DNA of 64,000 nucleotides, taken from contig JADLCM010000005.1 in assembly GCA_020847175.1 (NCBI GenBank), forward strand, positions 92,841 to 156,840. The letters are read 5' to 3'. Position 1 is the first letter of the stretch. The number at the start of each line of letters is the position of its first letter. The notes under the pieces are model-generated. The model made no database searches, was not told the origin of the DNA, and saw only the letters and a program-made list of their open reading frames with translations. This document shows positions 35,585 through 44,584 of the stretch, in pieces. The position numbers and the translations under genes were made by a program. Origin of the DNA: Phycisphaerales bacterium. GTDB lineage: Bacteria > Planctomycetota > Phycisphaerae > Phycisphaerales > UBA1924.

Positions 35585-35989
35585 ATGCTGATCCTGAGTC
35601 CCGACAAGGTCACGTTCGCGGGCGAGCCGTGGCGCGAGGTCGCCTCGGTATCCATCGAGCGGGCGGCGGAGAAGTCCGTGCTCGAATGGAGCGACAACGG
35701 GCCGCACGCGGTCTACGGCGATGTGCCCGAAGAGCGCATGACCCTCCGGGTGGTGCGCGTCCTGAGCGAGAGCGAGCTCGATGGGCCAGCCCCAGGGGCG
35801 CTGGGTGAACTGGTGCTGTTCACATCGAACGGCGCGAGTGACGGACGCCGCCGGCGTCTGCGCGCGCTCGGTGTGATCGAGCGCATCGCGTACCAGTACG
35901 TGCAGAAGAGCGGCGCGACCCAGACCATCACCCTGCTCGCGGTTTCACCCGCGGGCGATGTCTGCCCCCTCACCATCGAACCGGCCTGA
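35585..35989 (+). CDS. Phage-island beta-rich protein, possible tail tube
   Basis: This 134-residue protein has strands throughout ('VTFAGEPWREVASVSIERA', 'RMTLRVVRVLSESEL', 'LVLFTSNGASDGRRRRLRAL', 'QTITLLAVSPAGD'). The size, beta content and order after the head genes would suit a tail tube or tail completion protein, but I cannot show a family motif. GGAGGTG precedes ATG 35585. It sits 65 bases after the connector-like gene. Confidence 0.45.
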   Translation: MLILSPDKVTFAGEPWREVASVSIERAAEKSVLEWSDNGPHAVYGDVPEERMTLRVVRVLSESELDGPAPGALGELVLFTSNGASDGRRRRLRALGVIERIAYQYVQKSGATQTITLLAVSPAGDVCPLTIEPA

Positions 35990-36012
35990 GCCGGCTGCCG
36001 CGGAGGCTGCGC

Positions 36013-36417
36013 ATGTCCAGTTCATTCAAGGGTCTTGATCTCTTCGGCTCCGGTCCGCACCGCTTCGCCTGGGGGCGCCAGGGGCAGGTGATCTGGGTGG
36101 ATGCGGCCCACGGCGTGCCCTCGCCTTACACATTCGCCACCGGCCTGCAGGAACTCGACATCATCGTGCGCGGCCGCCTGGTTGCGAACACCGAGGCAGG
36201 GCTCCAGTCGCTCCGCGCCGCGATCATCGCGCAGCTCCTTCACCCGCCCGCGCCCGGCACGCTCATCGACCACCACGGCTTCTCCTGGCCCGACATGAGT
36301 TTCATCCGCTGGGAAGAAGCCGACCGGACCGACCGGGGACGCGACGTGACGCTCGCGTATGTCGCGACCTTCCGCAGGTTCTACTTCCCCGAAGGCGAGC
36401 CCGGAGGAGGCGCATGA
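36013..36417 (+). CDS. Phage-island small protein, possible tail component
   Basis: This 134-residue protein begins 'SSSFKGLDLFGSGPHRFAWG' and has alternating strands and one helix ('LQSLRAAIIAQLLHPPAPG'). It ends '..VTLAYVATFRRFYFPEGEP'. No firm family match is visible. Its position after the tube-like gene and its small basic beta-rich make-up are compatible with a tail protein. Its stop overlaps the next gene's ATG (ATGA), which indicates translational coupling. Confidence 0.4.
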   Translation: MSSSFKGLDLFGSGPHRFAWGRQGQVIWVDAAHGVPSPYTFATGLQELDIIVRGRLVANTEAGLQSLRAAIIAQLLHPPAPGTLIDHHGFSWPDMSFIRWEEADRTDRGRDVTLAYVATFRRFYFPEGEPGGGA

Positions 36418-36725
36418 TGCAGGCCGAACTTGTCGGCGCCATGGCCCAGTTCGGCGTCGCCGGTCTCATCGGCTGGATGTGGCTGAGCGAGCGCCGCGCC
36501 GCCGCGGCGCGGGAGCGCCAGCTCGAACAGGCACACGAACGCCTGATGAGCGAGCGCCTCCACGTCGAGGTGCTCGTGAACGTCGCGGGGGGAGTGCAGC
36601 GGGCCCTGGGCGACCTGGAGCGCGCCCAGCGTGATCTGTGCCGCACCCTCCGGGCCCTGGCGCGGCGCACGGGCCGCGCCAGGCACGAGCCCCCGTCCGG
36701 CGCGCACCCCGAGACAGACCACTAG
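36414..36725 (+). CDS. Small membrane/coiled-coil protein of the phage island
   Basis: This 103-residue protein has one N-terminal hydrophobic segment (about residues 7-24, 'GAMAQFGVAGLIGWMWL') and then a charged coiled-coil-like helix ('QLEQAHERLMSERLHVEVLV'). It could be a holin-like or Rz/phage membrane protein, or a host-derived one; the size and single segment cannot decide. The GGAGGAGG site right before the ATG and the four-base overlap with the preceding stop show it belongs to the same operon. Confidence 0.45.
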   Translation: MMQAELVGAMAQFGVAGLIGWMWLSERRAAAARERQLEQAHERLMSERLHVEVLVNVAGGVQRALGDLERAQRDLCRTLRALARRTGRARHEPPSGAHPETDH

Positions 36726-36733
36726 ACTTGGGC

Positions 36734-37288
36734 GTGCGCCCACTCAAGGGGAGTCTCGCCCGGTCCGTGTTTCGCCCGAGTCATGCTCCGCGCCCCGTGC
36801 GAGCGGGCGCGCTGGTCGGCCTGCTTCTGGCGGGTATTGTCGCAGGCGGGTGCGCGGCGGGCGATGCGCCGGGAACGCTCTGGGAGACCGAGCGGGTGCG
36901 GGCCTGGCCCTTCGCGCCCGCCGAAGTGCGGGTTCACCCGCTCTCACGCGTCCAGCAGAGCCCGGAGCGCCTGCTGATTCTGCATGTCGAACTCCTCGAC
37001 CCGTGGAACGACACGACCAAGGGTGTCGGCATGCTCCGAATCATCGCAGGCCCGCCCGGGGACGAAGCAATGCAGTGGGATGTGGACCTGCGCGATGCCG
37101 AACTCAACGCGTCGCTCTATGACGCCTCCACCCGGACGTACCGGGTGCAGCTGCGCGGCGTCCAGGTGCCGCGCGGCGCCAACGAGCTCGCCGTCCGCAT
37201 CGAGTTCACGGGCCCGGGCCCGGACGGCCGCGAGCGCACGCTGACGGATGAATCGGTCGTGCGCGTGGATTCCGCCCCCGAAGAGTGA
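36734..37288 (+). CDS. Putative lipoprotein of unknown function
   Basis: This protein of about 184 residues has an N-terminal basic region and the lipobox 'LLLAGIVAGGC', so it is probably lipid-modified after export. The rest is a beta-sandwich-like segment ('LHVELLDPWNDTTKGVGMLR', 'VRIEFTGPGPDGRERTLTDE'). GTG at 36734 is chosen as the start because the lipobox then falls at residues ~33-43; no ATG is nearby. It follows the membrane/coiled-coil gene by a few bases and may belong to the island or be a neighbour. Confidence 0.6.
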   Translation: MRPLKGSLARSVFRPSHAPRPVRAGALVGLLLAGIVAGGCAAGDAPGTLWETERVRAWPFAPAEVRVHPLSRVQQSPERLLILHVELLDPWNDTTKGVGMLRIIAGPPGDEAMQWDVDLRDAELNASLYDASTRTYRVQLRGVQVPRGANELAVRIEFTGPGPDGRERTLTDESVVRVDSAPEE

Positions 37289-37310
37289 GGCGCAGCGCCC
37301 GGCGCACAAA

Positions 37311-37340
37311 AGCCCGAGGCGGGCCTGCGAGCCCGCCCCG
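37311..37340 (-). terminator. Terminator of the minus-strand dockerin gene
   Basis: On the minus strand GGCGGGC pairs with GCCCGCC around a 6-nt loop (37318-37337 on the plus strand) and is followed by GCTTTTGTG. The T-run on the minus strand makes this a terminator for the dockerin protein gene that ends at 37403. It could also help stop the plus-strand lipoprotein transcript, but no T-run follows on that side. Confidence 0.6.
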
Positions 37341-37402
37341 GGGAGAGGCTTCGACGTGACGCGGCGCGTCACTGGTTTCAGGCGTGCAAGGCACGCCGTC
37401 GA

Positions 37403-40057
37403 TCAGAGGCAGGGCTCGACGAAGCGGTCGAGGTAGAAGAAGAAGTCGTCGGCGTCGATGTCGCCGTCCGGCGTTCCGTAGGACGGATCGTTGGGGTCGC
37501 TCGCGCCGGTGAGGTCGGCGACCGCGAGGTTGCCCGCGACGAACTGGTCGAGGTAGTAGAAGAAGTCCGAGGAGTCCACCATGCCGTCAGGCACGCCGTA
37601 GGCGGGGTCATTCGGGTCGCTGCTGCCCGAGAGATCGGCGGGGCAGGCCACGGCGCACTCGGGGAGGGCGACGCGGAGGAAGGCGTCGCCGAGGCTGGCG
37701 CCCCCGATCGCGTCCTGCAGCACGACATTGCAGTAGTAGAAGCCGTCGCTGCCGATGAACGAATCGTCGTTGCCGAAGGTGTCGATGAAGACGCCGTCGT
37801 CGAAGAAGCCGTTGCGGTCGAGATCGACGGGCGTGCCCTGTCGCAGGAGTTCGGTGCGGGTGCCGTCGGCGCAGATGTGGACCACCACCGAGTCATTCTC
37901 GGGGTTGACGCTGCTGGAGACGCCGCCGATGACCATGTCTCCCGCCGGGTTGGCGCACATGCTGAAGAACGTGTCGGCAAAGGTGGCGTTGCCCCAGGTC
38001 TCGCCGGTGCCGATGCCCATGTCATCCCCGGTGACGAAGAGGACCTCGCCGTTGCGGACGATCCAGTCCACACCGGTGGTGGCGTTGGTGCCGCGAGCGA
38101 ACCACGTGCCGTCGCCTTCCATGCGGGGCTCGATGATGGTGCTGACGCCCTCGGCGAAGAGGTCGCCGTCCACCGGGATGCCCTCCTGGATGACGACCGC
38201 GCCGTCGACGACGAGGATGTCATCGTTGGTCGTGCCCGTCAGATCGCCCTGGATGAGGTAGTGGGCGCCGTCGGCGCTAACGTGGAAGTCGTTGGCATCG
38301 AAGAACTCCCAGGTGAGGGTGCCGCCGCCGGCCTGATTGGTCGGAATCGTGACCCCGACCTGCGCGACCACGGTGCTGCCGAGGACGGCGAAATCATCCT
38401 GGTTGGTGGGCAGCGCGCCGGTGGAGGAGAAGACGAGATAGGCGGTCTCGCCCGCGGCGGTGGTGCCGCAGTGATCCATCGTGCCCACGGGCTCGCCCAC
38501 GAACCCGGGGACATCATCCACGCCCTCCTGGGCGACGACCGTGTAGTTCGTGCCGTCGAAGTGGACCATGTACTGATCGATGGAGCTGGTCTCCGCGGTA
38601 TCGCCCGTGAAGCCGAACTTGGCGCTGTCGTTGATGGAGAGGCGGGTTTCCCAGCCGTCAATGGTCTGGAGGTTGTCCCACGGGGCGGGATCGCCCTCGA
38701 ACACGCGGGTGGTGCCCGCGTCGCCCGCGCCGGTGATGATGACATCATCGAAGTTGATGTCGATGTTGGACTGGCCGGAGATGATCCAGCGCGAGCCGTC
38801 GGGGCTGCTGTAGGGACGATTGAGGAGGTCGAACGTGGCCCCCGCGCCGCCCGGCACGAGGCTGGTGTCACTGCCGACGATCTCGGAGTAGATGACTTCA
38901 GGGTCGGGCAGGTCGCTCACGTCGATGATCTCGGTCGTGGCGCTGGTGCTGTCGTTGAAGGCGTTGGAGTCGGTCTCGTTGATGGCAATGGAGGCGTTCG
39001 ACGTGGCGAAGCCGGCGACATCGCCGGTGACGGTCATGGAGAACGAGGTGCTGCCCCCGCCCGGGAGGGTGCCGAGGCCGACGGTGACCACGCCCAGGTT
39101 GTGCACGCCGCCCGCGGTGTCCGAGACGTACGTGACGTTGGGCGAGAGGTTGACCGTGACGGTCGTGCCCGTGATCGGGTCGGAGCCGAAGTTGCGGACG
39201 TTGAAGGAATAGGTGATGGGCGAGCCCAGGCCGAAGAGCGGGTCAGGGGAATCACCCATCGAGACCGAGGCGTCAAACTGGGCCGGGGGGCCGAAGAACG
39301 TGTCGCTCCACGCGCCCGCGGAGAAAGTCTCACTGGTCGTGAAGGGGTTGGCGAAGGGAGTCTCGACGGTCGCGGTCACCATGTTGTAGACGCCGACCTC
39401 TCCGGCCTCATCGACCACGAAGTAGGCGTGATCGCCTCCCATCGCGAGGCCGTCGATGTCCGTCCCGCCGCCGGTGCCGACGAAGGTGGGGTAGGCGGTG
39501 ACGAACGTGACGACGGTGGTGTTCTGGTTGACCTGGTACAGGCCGCGCCCCGAGAGGCTCGTCGAGTCGCTGGTCGCGTAGATGAGGCCGTCGGTGTCCC
39601 ACACGTCCAGGCCGCCCAGGTCGAAGCCCGCGTCATAGGCGAACAGCAATGTGCTGGTGCCGAGCGTGGTATCGATCGTGTAGATGCCCTCGGTCGAGAT
39701 GTTCTTGCAGCCGTAAAGCACCCCGCCCCCGTAGGCCAGACCGACAATGCTCGTCCCGAAGGGGCCGACCAGGGTCGGGACATACGGCGCGCCGGCGATG
39801 CCGGCGGTGTAGTCAATCTTGTACAGGTTGGAGCCGGTGGAGATGTACAGCGTCTTGGTCGCGTCATCGCTCGCGAGGCCCCACGCGTTGGTGTTGGTGC
39901 CGATCGCGAGCTGCGTCCAGATGCCCGTGCTCATCTCCCGCACCCAAATTCCCGCCGTCGTGGCGTCGTCCGCCGCGGCGAAGAGCTGCGCCTGCGCGCT
40001 GGAGGCCAGCCCCGCCGCCGCCATCAACGCCAGCTTCGCACCCATTCCGATCTTCAT
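37403..40057 (-). CDS. Large secreted DUF11-like/propeller protein with GC-type dockerin
   Basis: This 884-residue exported protein starts with a signal peptide (LALMAAAGLASSAQAQ). An N-terminal region (~25-260) has propeller-like repeats ('ATKTLYISTGSNLYKIDYTA', 'LAYGGGVLYGCKNISTEGIY'). A DUF11-like immunoglobulin region follows (~275-385, 'PITYSFNVRNFGSDPITGTT'). A long region (~395-790) repeats 'VIITGAG', 'VVAQEGV' and 'DDILVVDGAVVIQEG' themes, with Asp/Asn-rich loops that may bind calcium. The C-terminal tag (~805-884) is the dockerin pair. The ATG at 40057 has AAAGGGG upstream; an earlier in-frame start would bury the signal peptide. It lies between the phage head genes and the amidohydrolase, perhaps as cargo. 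Confidence 0.75.
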   Translation of the reverse strand: MKIGMGAKLALMAAAGLASSAQAQLFAAADDATTAGIWVREMSTGIWTQLAIGTNTNAWGLASDDATKTLYISTGSNLYKIDYTAGIAGAPYVPTLVGPFGTSIVGLAYGGGVLYGCKNISTEGIYTIDTTLGTSTLLFAYDAGFDLGGLDVWDTDGLIYATSDSTSLSGRGLYQVNQNTTVVTFVTAYPTFVGTGGGTDIDGLAMGGDHAYFVVDEAGEVGVYNMVTATVETPFANPFTTSETFSAGAWSDTFFGPPAQFDASVSMGDSPDPLFGLGSPITYSFNVRNFGSDPITGTTVTVNLSPNVTYVSDTAGGVHNLGVVTVGLGTLPGGGSTSFSMTVTGDVAGFATSNASIAINETDSNAFNDSTSATTEIIDVSDLPDPEVIYSEIVGSDTSLVPGGAGATFDLLNRPYSSPDGSRWIISGQSNIDINFDDVIITGAGDAGTTRVFEGDPAPWDNLQTIDGWETRLSINDSAKFGFTGDTAETSSIDQYMVHFDGTNYTVVAQEGVDDVPGFVGEPVGTMDHCGTTAAGETAYLVFSSTGALPTNQDDFAVLGSTVVAQVGVTIPTNQAGGGTLTWEFFDANDFHVSADGAHYLIQGDLTGTTNDDILVVDGAVVIQEGIPVDGDLFAEGVSTIIEPRMEGDGTWFARGTNATTGVDWIVRNGEVLFVTGDDMGIGTGETWGNATFADTFFSMCANPAGDMVIGGVSSSVNPENDSVVVHICADGTRTELLRQGTPVDLDRNGFFDDGVFIDTFGNDDSFIGSDGFYYCNVVLQDAIGGASLGDAFLRVALPECAVACPADLSGSSDPNDPAYGVPDGMVDSSDFFYYLDQFVAGNLAVADLTGASDPNDPSYGTPDGDIDADDFFFYLDRFVEPCL

Positions 40058-40386
40058 CTCAATCCCCTTTCGAGAGTTACTGAGCCCGCCGGCCACGCCG
40101 ACGCGCCGACCACTCCCCGTCCGCCCCCGTCGGCGGCACGAGGCCAATTGAACACCCGATCCGTTGCTCGCGCAGCCGATGCGCGCGCAACCCGACCCTC
40201 GATAGGGATACACGGAATCAAACCGCGATTCAAGGAGAACCATTGAAAACGGTCTCAGCGGAACGCCGAGGTCGGCGATACCCTGCACTCCACCTCAAAA
40301 TCGGTCCCGCTCCATCCCCATTACCCCCATCTCCGCGCGCTTGCATTCCGGCCAAGGCGGCGCGGGCGCTTCTCGTGGAGCATCCC
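40058..40386. other. Divergent intergenic region
   Basis: There is no supported gene. These 329 bases separate the dockerin gene (minus) and the amidohydrolase (plus). A small inverted repeat, GAATC at 40215-40219 and GATTC at 40227-40231, lies in it. An AAGGAG at 40232-40237 precedes a TTG at 40243 in the amidohydrolase frame, so a longer amidohydrolase start is possible. I see no strong promoter pair. Confidence 0.4.
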
Positions 40387-42467
40387 ATGATTGCCCATCT
40401 TCTCACCGTGTTTCATCTCGCCGGCTCGTTCGCGCGGGGCGATGTCCCCCCCGCGCCGTTCATGTTGGATGAGGTCACCCTGGTTGACCCTGCGTCAAAC
40501 ACAACCCGACCGGGCATGGACGTGCTCGTCGTGGGCGATTTCGTGAGTCAGGTCGCGGATGAAGTCACGCCGCCGGAGGACGCCCGCATCGTGGATGGCC
40601 GGGGCCTTTTGCGGCGCCCGGCTTGATCGATGCGCATGTCCACTATGTCGACCAGGCGACCTATGGCCCGCTCATGCTCGCGCACGGCATCGCGCTGGTG
40701 CGCGACATGGGCAACAACCTGGACGAGATCATCGCGCGCCGGGCCGCCCTCGCCTCGGGGGAGATCCCGGGGCCGGACATGATCTGCGCCGGGTCAATCG
40801 TCGATGGAGACCCGCCCTACTGGCCCTTTTCCGAGGCGAGCGGCACGCCCGAGGCAGGGCGCGACGCGGTGCGCAAGCTCAAGGCCGCGGGGGTGGACTT
40901 CATCAAGGTCTACAGCCGCCTGCCGCACGATGTCTACGACGCGATCGCGGATGAATGCCGCGTGCAGAAGATGGTCTTTGCCGGGCACCTGCCCGACGGC
41001 CTGCCGGTACGCCGTGCGATCGAGGCCGGGCAGTTGACCATCGAACACATGCAGGGGGTGGACCAGCTGCTCGTCGAAGCGCTCGTGCCGGGCGGCGACC
41101 CGTCGAACCAGATCTCCGTGTACGCCGCGTGGCAGGCCGCAGGGGAAGCCGACTCCGCGACCCTGGCGAAGGCGCTGGCGCCGCTGGCCGGCTCGGGCGT
41201 GACCATCTGCCCGACTTTCGTGGTGATGGAGGGCATTGCCTCCCTCGCCGAGGGCACGCCCGACCAGGACCCGCAGATGGCCTACGTGCAGGCGCCCCTG
41301 AAGGCGTTCTGGGGGGGCGAGCAGTACAAGGGGTTCGCCCGCTATCTCGTGCCCACCCTTGAAGGGCGCAGGCGGACCCTGCGCGCCCTGCACGATGCGG
41401 GCATCACCTTCATCGCGGGCACCGACCTCGCGAACCCGCACGTGTACGCGGGCGACAGTCTGCTGCGCGAACTGGAGGTGATGCAGGAGGCGGGAGTTCC
41501 GGCGTCGGCGGTGCTCCAGGCGGCGACGAGCACCCCGGCGCGCGTGCTCGGAGTCGAAGACCGCTTCGGCGCGATCGAGCCCGGGCGCGTCGCCTCGCTG
41601 GTCGTGGTGCGTGCCAACCCGCTGGACGATGTGCGCGCCCTGCGCCAGGTCGAGGGTGTGCTCGACCGGGGGGTGTGGCGCGACCGCGCCGGCCTCGATG
41701 CGCTGCTCGCCGAGGCGCAGCGCGCCGCCTTGCCGCCCGCCGAGTCACCCAAGATCGACGGCGTGGCCCCCGAGCTCGTTGCCCTGGCGCTGCCTGGCGA
41801 GATCGTGCGCCGGGGCACCTACGAGTTCAAGTTCGGAACCTTCCCCGCGGGCACCGAGGATTTCATCGTCGTGCGTGAGAGCGAGGCGACGACTTACGCC
41901 TCGGTGACGCGCTTCGGCGTGGGCGGGCCCGAAAACTCAATCTCCACGTATCGCATGAAGGCCGACGGCGCCTTCGCCGGCGCAACCTACCGACTCGCCG
42001 ACGACCCGGGCATGGTGGGCACGTACACCATGCCCGCCGACGCCCTCCGCCTCGATGCACGCATGGGTGACGAAACCCAGACCCTTTCGCCCGGCGGGCC
42101 GTTCATCTTCTTCGGGCCGGGGGTGAGTTCCAACGGCGTCATGCTGCGCACCATCGGCCTGGGCGCCGGCGCTTCGGGCGAGGTCGTTGCGGTCTCGGTC
42201 GGCGACCCTGACTGGCACATGGACAAGACGCAGGTGAAGATCGAACGCCGGGCCGACGAGGACGTGACGATGACGTGGGGCGTGGTCACGGGCGCGCATC
42301 ATTTCGTGCAGCGATACGTCACGCCCGGGGAAGAAGTCGTGATCGAGTCCTGGGTTGAGCCCTCCGGCCTGCCGCTGCGGATCGTGATGACCTTCGCGCA
42401 GGGCAGGCTTGAGGCCGTGCTGCGCGATGTCACGCCCGGCTTCGGGCCAATCGCACCCAAGGAGTGA
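40387..42467 (+). pseudogene. Amidohydrolase broken by a one-base frameshift
   Basis: Two abutting reading frames together encode one exported amidohydrolase. The first frame runs from ATG 40387 (signal-like 'MIAHLLTVFHLAGSFARGD') through 'ARIVDGRGL' and stops at 40626. The second continues from 'LIDAHVHYVD', the metal-binding HxH region, through 'MVFAGHLPDG', 'TIEHMQGVD' and 'FIAGTDLANPHVYAG', then a ~240-residue beta-rich C-terminal extension. Adding one T to the four-T run at 40607-40610 would restore the consensus GLFAAPGLIDAHVHY. A mutation or sequencing error explains this best. A TTG with a good ribosome site at 40243 could be an alternative start. Family enzymes hydrolyse cyclic amides or peptides; the substrate is unknown. 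Confidence 0.8.
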
Positions 42468-42530
42468 GCGCGGCCGGGGCCGCACCGCCGAACCGCGAAT
42501 CGCGCCGAGATCAGGCCCATCGGTGCGGGG

Positions 42531-43352
42531 TCACCCGATCGTGCGCATCACCCGCACCGCGGCGTACAGCCCCGCGACCGCTTCGCGCGCGACGATCTTC
42601 GCCGGGAACGCCGGGTTCAGGGGCTGAAGCCGGATCGCTTCGCCCCCGTCCGCCCTCGCCTCGAAGTACACCCGCTTGAACGTGCTCTCGTGGTCGGGCT
42701 CCAGGCGCACAAAGCAGTCGCTCCCGCCGGCGACGGTGCGCCCGGGGCTGAAGATCACGATGTCCCCCTCGCGGTAGTCCGGGAGCATCGACTCCCCCAC
42801 CACCCGCGCCGCGAAGGCGTCGGGGTCGCGCAGGTCCGGGCACCGGATGTAGTCGTCAGCCACCCGCGCCGGATACCCCAGATCGGTGAAGCCCGTGGGG
42901 TATCCCGCCGCGACCTTGTTGATGAGCGGCACCTCGACGGGCAGGTCGATGGGCACGGCGGATGCCTCATTGCCCCCCAGCGCTTCAACAAGCCGGCGCA
43001 GCTCCCCGCTCCGGTGCGCCTGGTCGAGCGCACTCGCCCCCAGCGGCCCCGGGCCGACCAGCGACGCGAGCCGGCGCGCGAGCGTGGTCTTGCGCTCGCG
43101 ATCAGCTTCCTGGGCGCGCAGCTCGGCGGGCAGACGCTGCACATAGGCCAGGCGCAGCAGTCGCCCCCCTTCCAGGCCCAGCGCTCCTTCCAGGCATCGC
43201 AGCAGGCCATCCCCCGGGGGCGGCTTGCGCCCCGTCTCGACAAGCGAGAGATACGAACGTGCACACCCCGCGCGTGCCGCCAGATGCGCGAGCGTCCACC
43301 CCCGCGCTTCACGGGCCTCGCGAATCGCAAAGCCGACTTCAGTGCTCGTCAT
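42531..43352 (-). CDS. CI/LexA-like repressor (HTH-XRE plus S24 peptidase)
   Basis: This 273-residue cytoplasmic repressor has an N-terminal XRE helix-turn-helix (about residues 6-60, 'WTLAHLAARAGCARSYLSLV'). A C-terminal S24 serine protease domain follows (~140-273). The Ser/Lys dyad is S188 in 'GESMLPDY' and K226 in 'STFKRVYF'; the likely self-cleavage bond is A149-G150 in KVAAGYP. This is the layout of phage repressors that self-cleave when RecA is activated by DNA damage. The ATG at 43352 has GGAGGG upstream and the open frame extends further without similarity. It diverges from the HTH/ABC/GNAT/terminase operon and has its own strong promoter, consistent with control of that operon. Confidence 0.85.
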   Translation of the reverse strand: MTSTEVGFAIREAREARGWTLAHLAARAGCARSYLSLVETGRKPPPGDGLLRCLEGALGLEGGRLLRLAYVQRLPAELRAQEADRERKTTLARRLASLVGPGPLGASALDQAHRSGELRRLVEALGGNEASAVPIDLPVEVPLINKVAAGYPTGFTDLGYPARVADDYIRCPDLRDPDAFAARVVGESMLPDYREGDIVIFSPGRTVAGGSDCFVRLEPDHESTFKRVYFEARADGGEAIRLQPLNPAFPAKIVAREAVAGLYAAVRVMRTIG

Positions 43353-43421
43353 GGGCCCTCCAGTGCACATCGACCAACCGCGCGCGCAAAAACAATGCGA
43401 TGCCGAACAAAAACCTTGCAA

Positions 43422-43451
43422 AATATACCCAGGTCGGTAACATCGTGTCAA
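43422..43451 (-). promoter_or_regulatory. Sigma-70-type promoter of the repressor gene
   Basis: On the minus strand TTGACA (43446-43451) is followed after 18 bases by TATATT (43422-43427). This is a consensus -35 and a near-consensus -10. Transcription leftward would start near 43414, about 60 bases before the repressor ATG at 43352. It is by far the best promoter match seen in this GC-rich window and lies in an AT-rich island. Confidence 0.75.
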
Positions 43452-43472
43452 TAGGTTTCTGTCAGGTAAACA
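43436..43472. promoter_or_regulatory. Candidate operator region of the repressor
   Basis: The bases overlapping and beside the repressor promoter hold two related pairs: GGTAACA at 43436-43442 and GGTAAACA at 43465-43472, and TGTCA at 43446-43450 and 43460-43464. TAACA-TCG-TGTCA also forms an imperfect palindrome. This is the expected place for a CI-type operator controlling both directions. The actual binding site is not shown. Confidence 0.4.
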
Positions 43473-43484
43473 CGGGGACAGGCC

Positions 43485-43960
43485 ATGCACGACGCTCAAC
43501 AGAACGGGGCCATACGCGCCGACCTGCGTCGGCGCCGGGGGCGTGCGGAGACCGACCTGGTGCTGTTGCGGTCCGAGCACCTGCCGCGTTCGGACGCCGC
43601 GTTCATCCGCTCGCTGTATGTGGACGGGTTATCCGCCGTGAAGGTCGCGGCGCTCCAGGGCCAGGACCCACGCGCCGTGCGCCGCCGGGCCCGGCGCCTG
43701 CTGAAGCGCCTGAGCGAGCCCCTCTTCATCTTCGTCGTGCGCGAGAAGGCCTCGTGGTCAAGCGTGCGCCGGCGCGTGGCCGAGGCGGGCGTGCTCGCCG
43801 GGCGCGGCCTTCGCGCCGCCGCGAAAGAGACCGGCCTGAGCGTCCATGTCGTACGGCGGCACCTGGAGGCGATCCGGGCCATGAGCGACGCGTCGGCGCA
43901 CGCCGCGCGCGCGCCGTGGCGCGCTGCGCGCGATGGCGCCCGATCCGAGGAGGACCGGGC

Positions 43961-43964
<4 letters not shown>
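43485..43964 (+). CDS. Small protein with two helix-turn-helix segments
   Basis: This 159-residue basic cytoplasmic protein has a sigma-region-4-like HTH at about residues 35-70 ('FIRSLYVDGLSAVKVAALQG'). A second HTH-like segment lies at ~100-130 ('GLRAAAKETGLSVHVVRRHL'). It opens the operon facing the repressor. Its stop overlaps the ABC-ATPase start (ATGA), so the genes are translationally coupled. Its position ahead of a large terminase would also fit a small terminase subunit or a late-gene activator. GGGGACAGG precedes the ATG. Confidence 0.55.

Positions 43965-44580
<616 letters not shown>

Positions 44581-44584
<4 letters not shown>

Noticed and set aside
37877..40246. Very long plus-strand open frame (about 789 codons) opposite the dockerin gene
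   Set aside because: It is antisense to a protein with a clear signal peptide and dockerin tag; long antisense frames are expected at this GC content. The translation is low-complexity and rich in Asp, Gly and Arg.
40600..40630. Programmed ribosomal frameshift in the amidohydrolase
   Set aside because: The short T-run is not a proper slippery heptamer and no stimulating structure is evident, so a mutation or sequencing error is simpler.
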